This document shows, in pieces, positions 35,130 through 43,408 of a DNA stretch of 64,000 nucleotides. Position 1 is the first letter of the stretch. Each line of letters begins with the position of its first letter. This stretch comes from Syntrophus sp963665935. Its GTDB lineage: Bacteria > Desulfobacterota > Syntrophia > Syntrophales > Syntrophaceae. The translations under genes and the position numbers were made by a program. The notes below the pieces were generated by a model, which was not told where the DNA came from, made no database searches, and saw nothing but the letters and a program-made list of their open reading frames with translations. Location: the NCBI GenBank assembly GCA_963665935.1, contig OY762510.1:3100001-3164000 (forward strand), in the 5' to 3' direction.

Positions 35130-37799
35130 ATGGGCCATATACAGACGATGTTTGATCCGACAACGATTGCCCTAATCGGTGCATCGGAAAAATCGGGCGC
35201 CGTTGGACGAACGATCCTGGAAAAACTCCTGAATTCAGAAAAGAGGAGGATCTACCCGGTAAATCCAGCCAGGGAGGTCCTGCTGGGACTCAAAAGCTAT
35301 CCCGATATTTCTGCTGTTCCCGAACACGTGGACCTGGCGGTTATTGCCACACCCGCCCCCTTAGTGCCTCAGGTGACGGAGGAATGCGGACGGGCCGGTG
35401 TGGACGGTGTGGTCATCGTTTCAGCAGGGTTCAGGGAGACCGGCGAAGAAGGCAGAAGATTCGAACAGGAAATTGACCGGATCGGCAAAGAGTACGGGAT
35501 GCGCATCCTAGGTCCGAACAGCGTCGGTTTTGTTCGACCTCCCATCGACTTAAGGGCCACATTTCTGAAAAACACCCCACCCCCGGGCCATATCGCATTC
35601 ATTTCGCAGAGTGCAGCTCTCGGAAGCGCCATCCTTGACTGGGCGGCCGATGCGGGAATCGGCTTCAGTTTGTTCGCTTCCCTTGGCGACATGACGGATA
35701 TCGACTTTGCGGATATGATTGACTATCTGGAAGAATATGACGAGGACACAAAGAGCATTCTCGTTTATATGGAGAGCGTCGGAAATGCGAGAAAATTCAT
35801 GAGTGCGGCGAGGGGGTTCGCCCGCCGCAAGCCCATCATCATCTTGAAACCCGGGAAATATATTGAAAGGGCAAAGGCAGTCGAATCCCGTTTCGAGTCT
35901 ATGGCCGGTGAAAATGACGTATACGGTGCCGCTTTTCGACGGGCTGGCGTTTTGAGAGTCAAGGAAATCGCGGAACTATTTGATGCCGCTGCAGTTCTCG
36001 TTTCCCGGAAGTTTGCCAGGGGTCCGAGGGTGGCCGTTATCGGTTCAGCCGGGCCTTGCGCCGTCACCATGGATGCCCTGATTAAAAGGGGAGGGGAACC
36101 GGCCAATCTTTCGCAGGAAAGCATTGATCGCCTCAATGCCGTAATGCCACCTTACTGGAACAAGGCGAATCCTGTTTATCTCCATGGAGGCGCGACCGTC
36201 GAACAATATGCAAAAGCACTTGAGATCTGCCTTCAGGATGCGGCGGTGGATGGCGTTTTGGCGAATTATGTGCCCCTCATAAATGCTCCGTCCGATCAGG
36301 TTGCGCTGGCGATCGTGGAGGTTGCCGAAAAAAACAGAAAGCCGGTCATCGCCGCCTGGATGGGCGGAAAAGCCGTTCAGGAGGGAAAACGTATTTTCGC
36401 ACAAAACGGCATCCTGGCTTATGACACGCCGGAAGAGGCAGCCCGAAGCTATATGAATATGTTCAATTACAGGCGCTACCTCAATCGGCTCTATGAAACC
36501 CCTGCTGCGTTGCCTGAGCAGGAAGCGCCTCCGAAGGAACGCCTGAGAACAATCCTCCAGATGGCCCTTGCCGAGGGGCGGACGTTGCTCAATCAATGGG
36601 AAGCAAAAGAATTTCTTGCAGCTTATGGGATTCCGACCACGATGCCCCAGATCGCCCGGAGTCCTGAAGAGGCAGCTGTCATTGCCGACAAGCTGGGATA
36701 TCCCGTCGTTCTCAAGATTGTTTCACCGGAAATCTCCCGCAAAAGCGATGTGGAGGGGGTAATCCTGGGGATAGATTCAAGGGAAGAATTGCCTGGGGCC
36801 TATGAGAAGCTGATCAGGAGGGGAAAGAAATGGGCCCCGGCGGCAACACTCAGCGGCGTGGCCGTAGAAAGGATGATGACGCGAATCGATTTCGAAATCC
36901 TGCTGGGAGCAAAGAAAGATAAAGATTTCGGTTCCTATCTCTTCTTTGGGGTCGGCGGGACCATGGCCGGCGCCATCAGAGATTATTCCGTCGGACTTCC
37001 TCCCCTGAACAAGACCCTGGCAACCATGCTGGTGCAGGACACGAAAGTCTACAAAATCCTCCGTGGTTCCCGGGATATGACGGAAGCCGATTTTGCGAGG
37101 CTGGAGGAGATTCTGGTCAATTTTTCCAATCTCATCGTGGACTTTCCCGAACTGACTGAAATTGAAGTCAATCCCCTCGCGATATCCCCTGACGATATGG
37201 CCGTCCTGGACGCAAGAATTCTGATTGAAAGAGAACTCCTCCCGGGAGGTCCTTCATCCTATCCGCATCTTGCCATCAGTCCTTATCCCACGAAGTATGT
37301 GACCTCCTGGCGGACGCGCTCCGGGGCCGAAATAGTCCTGAGGCCCATTCGACCTGAAGACGAACCCGCCAAATATGAGATGCTCCTTTCCTCTTCCCCG
37401 GAATCCTTGAGAACCCGTTTCTTCTATACGGTGAAAGACATCCCCCACAAATTTCTCATCCACTTCGTCAATGTCGACTACGACCGCCATATGTCGCTTA
37501 TTGCCGAAACACAGGAAGAGGAGAAGAAAAGGATGATCGGGGCGGCAAGCCTGGTCATGAATGCAGAGATGACATCCGGGGAACTGGCGGTTTTTGTACA
37601 CGACAGTTACCAGGGGAAAGGTCTTGGAACCAGGCTGTTAAAGGCTCTGATCGACATCGCCCGGGAAAAGTCGCTTCCGGAAGTGCACGCCGATGTTCTT
37701 TCGGAGAATGCGGCGATGCTGGGTATTTTTAGAAGGTTTGGATTTGCAATCCGACGCGTTCCCGGAGGCTCCAGCGAATGCCGACTGAAATTGTCCTGA
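35130..37799 (+). CDS. NDP-forming acyl-CoA synthetase fused to a GNAT acetyltransferase
   Basis: An 889-residue protein. The order is a CoA-binding Rossmann domain ('MFDPTTIALIGASEKSGAVGRTIL', 1-130), succinyl-CoA-synthetase-like ligase domains (about 150-470), an ATP-grasp domain (about 480-700, 'YPVVLKIVSPEISRKSDVEGVILG') and a C-terminal GNAT domain (about 725-880) with the acetyl-CoA loop 'DSYQGKGLGTRLL'. It is the Pat/Pka-type architecture. In NDP-forming enzymes it makes ATP from acyl-CoA, while in PatZ the ligase part is inactive and the protein acetylates lysines. Which applies is not decided here. The start at 35130 has GAGAGGAG upstream; an earlier ATG at 35094 adds a non-conserved tail. 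Monocistronic. Confidence 0.9.
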   Translation: MGHIQTMFDPTTIALIGASEKSGAVGRTILEKLLNSEKRRIYPVNPAREVLLGLKSYPDISAVPEHVDLAVIATPAPLVPQVTEECGRAGVDGVVIVSAGFRETGEEGRRFEQEIDRIGKEYGMRILGPNSVGFVRPPIDLRATFLKNTPPPGHIAFISQSAALGSAILDWAADAGIGFSLFASLGDMTDIDFADMIDYLEEYDEDTKSILVYMESVGNARKFMSAARGFARRKPIIILKPGKYIERAKAVESRFESMAGENDVYGAAFRRAGVLRVKEIAELFDAAAVLVSRKFARGPRVAVIGSAGPCAVTMDALIKRGGEPANLSQESIDRLNAVMPPYWNKANPVYLHGGATVEQYAKALEICLQDAAVDGVLANYVPLINAPSDQVALAIVEVAEKNRKPVIAAWMGGKAVQEGKRIFAQNGILAYDTPEEAARSYMNMFNYRRYLNRLYETPAALPEQEAPPKERLRTILQMALAEGRTLLNQWEAKEFLAAYGIPTTMPQIARSPEEAAVIADKLGYPVVLKIVSPEISRKSDVEGVILGIDSREELPGAYEKLIRRGKKWAPAATLSGVAVERMMTRIDFEILLGAKKDKDFGSYLFFGVGGTMAGAIRDYSVGLPPLNKTLATMLVQDTKVYKILRGSRDMTEADFARLEEILVNFSNLIVDFPELTEIEVNPLAISPDDMAVLDARILIERELLPGGPSSYPHLAISPYPTKYVTSWRTRSGAEIVLRPIRPEDEPAKYEMLLSSSPESLRTRFFYTVKDIPHKFLIHFVNVDYDRHMSLIAETQEEEKKRMIGAASLVMNAEMTSGELAVFVHDSYQGKGLGTRLLKALIDIAREKSLPEVHADVLSENAAMLGIFRRFGFAIRRVPGGSSECRLKLS

Positions 37800-37943
37800 C
37801 AGGTGCGAAACGGAATGTAAATATCGAAAACATCTGTTCGCCTCTCGATGACGGCCGTCTGGAAGCCCTGTTGTTTTAACCCTCCTTTCTGCAGAGTGTT
37901 CCGAGAAGCGGAATCTTCCCGGCGTCGAAGGGGGCAGAATCGG

Positions 37944-38354
37944 TTACTCTCCATATATTTTCCAATAGTAAATATTATAGGTAGTTTTAATCGATTTATC
38001 CGATTTTGTACTGATAGGATCGACAGACCATAAAAGAACAAAACCCTTTGAATTTGAACTTTGATATCGTGGCGTTTCCAAGCCATGAATTTTATACATC
38101 TTCCACCCATATTTCTTTGATTTATTCAAGAGCTTCCGGACGACTGCAGCCAGGTTATCAGACGTGGAAAACTGTACACGTAATGTTGGAGATTCCAGGC
38201 ATGCTCCTCCTTCATAATCAGAACACACTTTCTCTGTCGCATCAGGGAATATAGGCAACTTTCCCTCTTTTTCAGAATGAGCAGAATTTACAAACAATTG
38301 AAAAAATACGAAAAAGCTTAGCACCATTAACAGTCTGAATAGTTTCATCCTCAT
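37944..38354 (-). CDS. Exported protein of unknown function
   Basis: A 136-residue protein with a signal peptide (about 1-27, ending 'NSAHS'). The mature part contains two cysteines in 'VCSDYEGGACLE', which may form a disulfide, and a C-terminal half rich in aromatic residues ('YGWKMYKIHGLETPRYQSSNSKGFVLLWSVD'). AAAAGGAATTG precedes the ATG at 38354. It is convergent with the acyl-CoA synthetase gene. I do not recognise a family. Confidence 0.6.
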   Translation of the reverse strand: MRMKLFRLLMVLSFFVFFQLFVNSAHSEKEGKLPIFPDATEKVCSDYEGGACLESPTLRVQFSTSDNLAAVVRKLLNKSKKYGWKMYKIHGLETPRYQSSNSKGFVLLWSVDPISTKSDKSIKTTYNIYYWKIYGE

Positions 38355-38465
38355 CAATTCCTTTTAAATTAACAGGTTGGTCTTATAGGCACCGGTCCCT
38401 GGATTATCGGACGCCATCCGAAACTATTTCAAAGAATCAGCCCTAGAAGGGCGAAATGCTTTAGG

Positions 38466-38603
38466 TCACTGGTTCCAATTCCATGAGTAGCGCGTTGCGG
38501 CCTCAAGGCTCGCCTTGAGAGCCGGAGACAAAATTTTCTCTTGTGCAATAAGATCGTTGACCCGCTGCACCGCATTCTCTACGTTAATGTTCTCAACGGG
38601 CAT
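38466..38603 (-). pseudogene. Scrap of an IS66-type transposase N-terminus
   Basis: This 45-codon reading frame starts with ATG at 38603 and ends with TGA at 38466-38468. It encodes 'ENAVQRVNDLIAQEKILSPALKASLEAAT', which resembles the first residues of IS66-family transposases ('..ARVN.LI..D..LSPALK.SLE..L'). The match ends abruptly, and the expected Leu-rich and Asn/Ser-rich continuation is absent. No terminal inverted repeats were found. It lies in a gene-free stretch of about 560 bp (38355-38918) whose remainder shows no other feature. Confidence 0.45.
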
Positions 38604-38918
38604 TCAAGTCTATCCGTGTTTTTTGATAGGCCACTATAACACAGATTATTCAGAGCAGATTTGACGTTCCAGGATGCCCTGTAGGCCACTGAATAATTTT
38701 CAACGCGACCGGGGGGCTGTTAGAGAATGCTTTGCAGGTGAATCAAGCGGCGCATGACATCATTGTGGCGCCATTCTAAGGGTCTTTGAATATCGCACTG
38801 ATTTTTTGAAATTCTTACCAAAAACCGTGTCAAGATCTATTTTCAAAGAACACAAAAATAAATTATGCTGAATGTTACCGGATTATTTTATAAAATCCAG
38901 ATAAAAAAGGGAGGTTTT

Positions 38919-39578
38919 ATGAGACGTTATCAACTGACTATGATCGGACTTCTCTTTCTGGCCGTTACACTCTCCGGATGTGCCGCTAAAGAAACCGTTG
39001 GTACCGGCATCCCCCAGGTTTCGAAGATGGAAACCCATCCCCAGGACGACAGGACACTGCTCTATGTAAACAACAATGCGCCAAAACAGACCTATTCAAA
39101 ATTCATTGTTGAGCCAGTCCAAATTTATGAAGGGGCGGATCACGGCTTCGGTGATATTTCCATCGAGGACCGCCGCATGATGGCAGCATTCACGCACAAT
39201 GAGATGATGCGGGTCATCAGTGAAAAATACGCTATCGTCGACACACCAGGGCCGGATACGATGCGGATCAAGCTCATTCTCGTCGGGCTGGAGAAGACGA
39301 ACACCGTCATGAGGGGCTTGACCTACGGCAACCCAACGGGGTTTGCAATAAATGTAGGCAAGGGGGTCCTCGGCAAAGAAGGATACTTCATGGGCTCGAT
39401 CACACTAGCAGGTGAATTCAATGATTCCCAGGAAGGGACGGTACTGGCAGCTTTCATGGGTAAGATTCATCCCTTTGCCCTGGATATATCGTTTTCACCA
39501 TGGCATGCCGCTAAAGTAGGCGTCACAAAACTTGCGATGGACTTCAGGGACAGGATCGACAAGAGCCATGGAATCTAG
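38919..39578 (+). CDS. DUF3313-type lipoprotein
   Basis: A 219-residue protein with a lipoprotein signal ending in the lipobox LSGC near residue 20. The mature part 'YSKFIVEPVQIYEGADHGFGDISIEDRRMMAAFTHNEMMRVIS' and the later 'VDTPGPDTMRIKLILVGLE' match the DUF3313 family of envelope lipoproteins. AAAGGGAGGTTTT precedes the ATG at 38919, which was preferred over an earlier in-frame start. The family has no assigned reaction. Attachment to the inner or outer membrane is not resolved; the residue after the cysteine is Ala, which favours the outer membrane in E. coli rules. Confidence 0.78.
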   Translation: MRRYQLTMIGLLFLAVTLSGCAAKETVGTGIPQVSKMETHPQDDRTLLYVNNNAPKQTYSKFIVEPVQIYEGADHGFGDISIEDRRMMAAFTHNEMMRVISEKYAIVDTPGPDTMRIKLILVGLEKTNTVMRGLTYGNPTGFAINVGKGVLGKEGYFMGSITLAGEFNDSQEGTVLAAFMGKIHPFALDISFSPWHAAKVGVTKLAMDFRDRIDKSHGI

Positions 39579-39853
39579 AAATAGCCAGAACGAGGAGGCT
39601 CATGACAGAGAAGGGAAGAGGGACATAACGACCGTTGATGCCTAAGTATTTGTGAGTTTGATTGATCAATATTGGGCTTTAGCTTAAGCCATAACCTTAA
39701 ATAAAATACTACTTTCTAGGTATTGACGTATGAAAATAAAATGAGATTGTATCAAAGTATACATATGAAGATGTTTGAGTGGTGCTTTTTTTCGTCAGAT
39801 AATCGCAAAAATATTAAACAACTACAAATAAATCTACGAGAAGGGAGAAGATC

Positions 39854-40546
39854 ATGGAATATATCTATGGAGAAGATTCTGTAGAAACAGTCAGCGAATC
39901 CACAGATGATGATATCGTATACGATGATGCTTCAGAGGATGCGGGAGATGGGACCTATCTTGCCGACGACGGTTCGTTTGATGATGGATCTGAAGCCGTG
40001 TCAGAGGATGCGGGAGATGAGACCTATCTTGCCGACGACGGTTCGTTCGATGATGGATCTGAAGCCGTGTCAGAGAATACGGGAAATGAGACCTATCTTG
40101 CCGACGACGGTTCGTTCGATGATGGATCTGAAGCCGTGTCAGTGGATACGGGGGATGAGACCTATGTTGCCGACGACGATGGGTCTGATGATGGGGTTTA
40201 CGATGATGTCGTGGATTACGCCTTTTACGGGTATGCCGGTGAGAACCTGTTGGATGGCGATGCAGGCAACTTCTTCATGTTCGGTAGGGAAGATATCATC
40301 AGCGATTTCGCTTATCATCCGGAGGTTGTTGTCGGGGATAAAGACGCCGTTATCGACATCGTCTATATCGGTGCTATCCGGGAGCTCAGTTTGGATGACC
40401 TTTATATGAGCGAAAAGGCGACCACAACAATCGTTGACGGCGATAACGGCGAACTGACCGGCGGCGATGGAAACGGAGAGTCCATTTTGATCTGCACAGT
40501 AGGAATCGCTACAGCCGTTTCACCGGATAACATGGACTTCATCTAA
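39854..40546 (+). CDS. Acidic repeat protein with RTX-like C-terminal region
   Basis: A 230-residue, strongly acidic protein without a signal peptide. Residues 28-96 are three near-identical 23-residue repeats ('GDETYLADDGSFDDGSEAVS' core) with a partial fourth to about 113. The C-terminal half, 'NLLDGDAGNFFMFGREDIISDF', '..DKDAVIDI' and 'LSLDDLYM', resembles the end of haemolysin-type calcium-binding proteins exported by type I secretion. Calcium binding and type I export would fit, but no ABC exporter is nearby. GAAGGGAGAAGATC precedes the ATG. It is the last host gene before the prophage boundary. Family not recognised. Confidence 0.6.
   Translation: MEYIYGEDSVETVSESTDDDIVYDDASEDAGDGTYLADDGSFDDGSEAVSEDAGDETYLADDGSFDDGSEAVSENTGNETYLADDGSFDDGSEAVSVDTGDETYVADDDGSDDGVYDDVVDYAFYGYAGENLLDGDAGNFFMFGREDIISDFAYHPEVVVGDKDAVIDIVYIGAIRELSLDDLYMSEKATTTIVDGDNGELTGGDGNGESILICTVGIATAVSPDNMDFI
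39935..40141 (+). repeat. Three tandem 69-bp repeats inside the acidic protein gene
   Basis: Units 39935-40003, 40004-40072 and 40073-40141 are nearly identical in DNA as well as protein, and a partial fourth unit follows. The near-identity at synonymous positions points to recent slippage or unequal exchange, so copy number may vary between strains. Confidence 0.85.
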
Positions 40547-40705
40547 CCTGTCTAGATTATGAATATAATTATCTGAGAAATGAAAACTATCGAAGTTCTA
40601 ACAAACAGACTTTCTGATAAAAAAGTGTGCGAATTTTGTCCCCCTAACTGTATGGATACTGTATGAAGAACTGGTGATATTTGACGAGTTTAGATGATGT
40701 TCATA

Positions 40706-40745
40706 AAATAAGGGGTTCCGCTTAACTTAGCGAAACCCCTTATTT
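40706..40745. terminator. Strong terminator hairpin at the prophage boundary
   Basis: A 17-bp stem with one mismatch (40706-40722 with 40729-40745) and a 6-nt loop. The stem is GC-rich in the middle with A/T runs outside, the usual form of a bidirectional intrinsic terminator. It lies directly next to the CCA end of the tRNA-Lys fragment on the minus strand, as expected for a terminator of the original tRNA gene. It could also end the acidic repeat gene. No other gene is seen between 40547 and 41063. Confidence 0.8.
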
Positions 40746-40748
40746 ATT

Positions 40749-40798
40749 TGGTGGGCCGTATGGGACTTGAACCCACGGCCAACGGATTAAAAATCGGT
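40749..40798 (-). other. 3' fragment of a tRNA-Lys(UUU) gene: probable prophage attachment site
   Basis: Read on the minus strand this 50-bp stretch is a complete 3' half-tRNA: an anticodon arm with loop TTTTTAA (anticodon TTT), variable loop TGGCC, T-arm GTGGGTTCAAGTCCCAT, acceptor 3' strand ACGGCCC, discriminator A and encoded CCA. One mismatch is present in the anticodon stem. No D-arm or 5' acceptor strand precedes it; the identity to a tRNA stops at the anticodon stem. Integrases of the tyrosine type commonly use such tRNA 3' ends, leaving a fragment at the distal end of the insert. The intact tRNA should be at the other end, outside this window. Confidence 0.75.
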
Positions 40799-41063
40799 TG
40801 GCGGAATTAGTAATATAAAATACTTGCAAAGACGTGTCCGGGAATTGTACGGATTTACTCATTCCAAGATTTACTTGGCTGATGGGTAGGTTGATCTATT
40901 ACACTTTTCATTATTTTAGAAAATCTCATGAATCGCCCTGTATTATTTTCATATGCTGAAAATCTTCATTTGGCAGTATGGCACACAGACAGTCATTCAT
41001 AATAAGACTAAGTTGATTGCAATACAAAACGCTACTTAGCTTGTCTTCATTATATGATGGGAT

Positions 41064-41456
41064 TCATATAATCCCAGCGTTACAAATAAAGGCGAGAATT
41101 CTATAATATGCGAAAATTGTAACTATTACTTTTATTAACATGAATATATGTAGTGGAATAGGTAAAAGATAGTGATGTCTTAATTCCTTGTTTTCTCCTT
41201 TATCCCTTACTTCGTGGTATCTATAATATGAATACCAGATTAAATAACCCAAGAAATACTGAATTAGATCAGAAGATAATGCTGTGCAAAATAGCCAAAG
41301 TGGTAACAGCAATTCTTCGGGAACTTTAGGTATTCCGCCTAATTGCGATCGAAATAACCAAATGATTGCAATTCCAGCAAACGATAGTTGTCTAACAACA
41401 TCACTCGCTTTTCCCGAATACCACTGGTATTCCTCTTTATACTTCTCAAGTTTCAT
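41064..41456 (-). CDS. Small membrane protein, unknown
   Basis: A 130-residue protein with about three hydrophobic segments (near 25-40, 50-70 and 105-125) and a Lys/Glu-rich start. It overlaps the HU gene stop by 4 bp (ATGA), so it is translationally coupled to it. It lies between the attachment site and the integrase, where prophages commonly carry non-essential cargo. I do not recognise the family. Confidence 0.6.
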   Translation of the reverse strand: MKLEKYKEEYQWYSGKASDVVRQLSFAGIAIIWLFRSQLGGIPKVPEELLLPLWLFCTALSSDLIQYFLGYLIWYSYYRYHEVRDKGENKELRHHYLLPIPLHIFMLIKVIVTIFAYYRILAFICNAGII

Positions 41457-41761
41457 TTTCTTCGAGGTCCGGTATCTCCGGTTCCACCTCCTATTGAATT
41501 ATTAAGCTTTTTCCCTGCTTTGAATTTAACTACCTTTTGTTCTTTTATAATTATAGATTTGCCTGTTTGAGGATTTCTACCGATACGTTCCTTTCGCTTA
41601 ACTAAGCTGAATGTACCAAACCCGACTAAAGTAACTTTACCTTTTTCTTTTCCTAAAGTTCTTCGGATGTGCTTGTAAATAGAATTGAGAGCAATCTTGG
41701 CCTCTGCTATTGAAATGTCAGCTTCAATAGCCATTTGTTTGATCAATTCAGCTTTTTTCAT
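41453..41761 (-). CDS. HU/IHF-family DNA-binding protein
   Basis: A 102-residue HU-like protein. 'MKKAELIKQMAIEADISIAEAKIAL' is the dimerisation helix region, 'KVTLVGFGTFSLVKRKERIGRNPQTGKSI' the DNA-intercalating arm with the conserved RNP, and 'VVKFKAGKKLN' the closing strand. The tail extends about ten residues beyond typical HU with a Gly/Thr/Arg-rich end. The ATG at 41761 follows GAGGATAAAT. A prophage-borne HU could bend DNA for integrase, packaging or transcription control (inference). The downstream membrane protein is coupled to it. Confidence 0.9.
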   Translation of the reverse strand: MKKAELIKQMAIEADISIAEAKIALNSIYKHIRRTLGKEKGKVTLVGFGTFSLVKRKERIGRNPQTGKSIIIKEQKVVKFKAGKKLNNSIGGGTGDTGPRRK

Positions 41762-41982
41762 ATTTATCCTCATCAATTAAACTGAGATGCTGAAAAATAA
41801 TGCCGACCAATTTAATAACTTCTACTCTTTTTAACTATTAGAATGACTTAAATAATGGAAATTTTCTTTTGAAGATCTTTTTTAATTATTTCTGCGACGA
41901 AGATCTATCTCTGCGAAAATGAAAATTATAGCCAGAAAAAAGAGACGTTTTTTTAATTGAATAAATTATCAAACTTAGAGAA

Positions 41983-42936
41983 CTATAACTTTCGGAGGGA
42001 CTTAAGTTTCTGTGGAGATATAGTGCTATCTTTCTCGGGAATTTTTACCCGATAATTGTGAAGATATCGCCAAATGATTCTGTTCTTTTCTTGCATGGTG
42101 TAGCTCTTTATTTCTGGACTATTAGTAAGCTCGGAAATCTCATCAATTAGCGTGTTGAAATCCAATCTTACGTGATACAAATCAAAAGTAGACTTAAATG
42201 TCTCTCCAAATTGGTAATGGATGTGAAAGGACCAATTATAAATCATGTATGCAAGGGCAAACGTCGTAATGGCTATGCCCCATGAAGCGAGTGCAGCAGG
42301 AGCATAATCAATAAACCTAGATCCGATACTTTGTAAAGTCGCATAGATAACATATAGTAAACTACAGACTAACAATGAAGCTGAGACATAGATAACACTA
42401 TCCGCTATAGCCTGTTGACCATCAATCTCTTCGCGGAGCTCCTTATCTAAGGTTAGCCATATGCGAGGCCAGTAGAAAATGGGATCCATACCGTATATAC
42501 GGTCAGGATAATCTTCATATGCTGCCACCAAGTTTCCCAAGCGAGTGGGGTATCTCACCTCATATTCGCCATCTTTATTCATTGGGAAACGTCGTATTTC
42601 AACAGAAGACTCAAGATATTCACGCCAATCGTCTTTCTGTCTAGTTTTTGCGATCAGTTTATTTAAACGTTTATTTTCACAATCAATGAGCAAATTCCAG
42701 AGGAATTTTGGCCAGTAACGACGACCTTCAAAAGCTATATATATAGGCATATCTAAAACAACGACTAGCCATCCTAGAATAATTGCAGAAAAGGTTAAAA
42801 TATAAGCATCAGAAATACCTTTCCACGCATGATCAAGTAGTGTCTTGATCAAAGGGAAAAAACCTATCGCAAGAAGAAAACCAGGAAGCAGAAGTCTGAA
42901 AAAGAGCTTCAGGTTAAACTCAAACGGAAGTTTCAT
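41983..42936 (-). CDS. Multi-pass membrane protein of unknown function
   Basis: A 317-residue protein with two N-terminal helices (about 10-30 and 42-64), a long soluble loop (65-180) containing 'YPTRLGNLVAAYEDYPDRIYGMDPIFYWPRIWLTLDKELR', two further helices (about 187-210 and 218-240) and a cytosolic tail. The loop motif with Tyr-Gly-x-Asp..Phe-Trp-Pro-Arg recurs in uncharacterised bacterial membrane proteins I have seen but cannot name. Its start overlaps the cold-shock gene stop by one base (TAATG), so both are one operon. Possible phage cargo, including defence or superinfection roles, but nothing in the sequence proves it. Confidence 0.65.
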   Translation of the reverse strand: MKLPFEFNLKLFFRLLLPGFLLAIGFFPLIKTLLDHAWKGISDAYILTFSAIILGWLVVVLDMPIYIAFEGRRYWPKFLWNLLIDCENKRLNKLIAKTRQKDDWREYLESSVEIRRFPMNKDGEYEVRYPTRLGNLVAAYEDYPDRIYGMDPIFYWPRIWLTLDKELREEIDGQQAIADSVIYVSASLLVCSLLYVIYATLQSIGSRFIDYAPAALASWGIAITTFALAYMIYNWSFHIHYQFGETFKSTFDLYHVRLDFNTLIDEISELTNSPEIKSYTMQEKNRIIWRYLHNYRVKIPEKDSTISPQKLKSLRKL

Positions 42937-43178
42937 TAATCATCGACTCCTCCCCCAGGACCGTGGGGACCACTATCTTCTATTACTTCTACCTTAACAG
43001 CCGTTGGTCCCTTCTGACCCTGCTCAATCTGAAAGCGGACCCGTTGGCTTTCGGTCAACGTTTTCCAGCCTCCGCTTTGAATCGCGCTGAAGTGTACGAA
43101 TATATCGCCTCCATCATCATTCTCGATAAAACCAAATCCCTTTTTGTCATTGTACCACTTCACTTTTCCTTCTGCCAT
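42936..43178 (-). CDS. Cold-shock (CspA-family) RNA chaperone
   Basis: An 80-residue protein. 'GKVKWYNDKKGFGFIENDDGGDIFVHFSAI' carries both RNA-binding motifs RNP1 (KGFGFI) and RNP2 (DIFVHF). The tail 'GPHGPGGGVDD' is longer and glycine-rich. The ATG at 43178 follows GGAGAGTGAA; an upstream TTG in frame is less likely. It is translationally coupled to the downstream membrane gene. Cold-shock proteins melt RNA structure and are occasional phage cargo. No cold-shock 5' leader is obvious in the 230 bp upstream. Confidence 0.93.
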   Translation of the reverse strand: MAEGKVKWYNDKKGFGFIENDDGGDIFVHFSAIQSGGWKTLTESQRVRFQIEQGQKGPTAVKVEVIEDSGPHGPGGGVDD

Positions 43179-43408
43179 TTCACTCTCCAAACATACGTAT
43201 CCTCTTGGTTAGCATTCGACTTTGCTCTGATGTACTTAAAAATATATATTTTTTTTTTAAATATTTGAAGCATTATTCGGGAAGACTTCATAACCTATAG
43301 CAATATAATGAAATAACAACGCGATGAAAAAGACTGCATCTATATGAAAAAGGATCTGGTTTGATTAAAAGGGATCAATTACTGAAAATAGAAAAAGATG
43401 TTCACTTA

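Noticed and set aside
39935..40141. CRISPR-like array
   Set aside because: The repeats are 69 bp, contiguous without spacers, and translate in frame within an acidic protein.
40749..40850. Complete tRNA-Lys gene
   Set aside because: Only the 3' half is present; the sequence before the anticodon stem has no D-arm or 5' acceptor strand.
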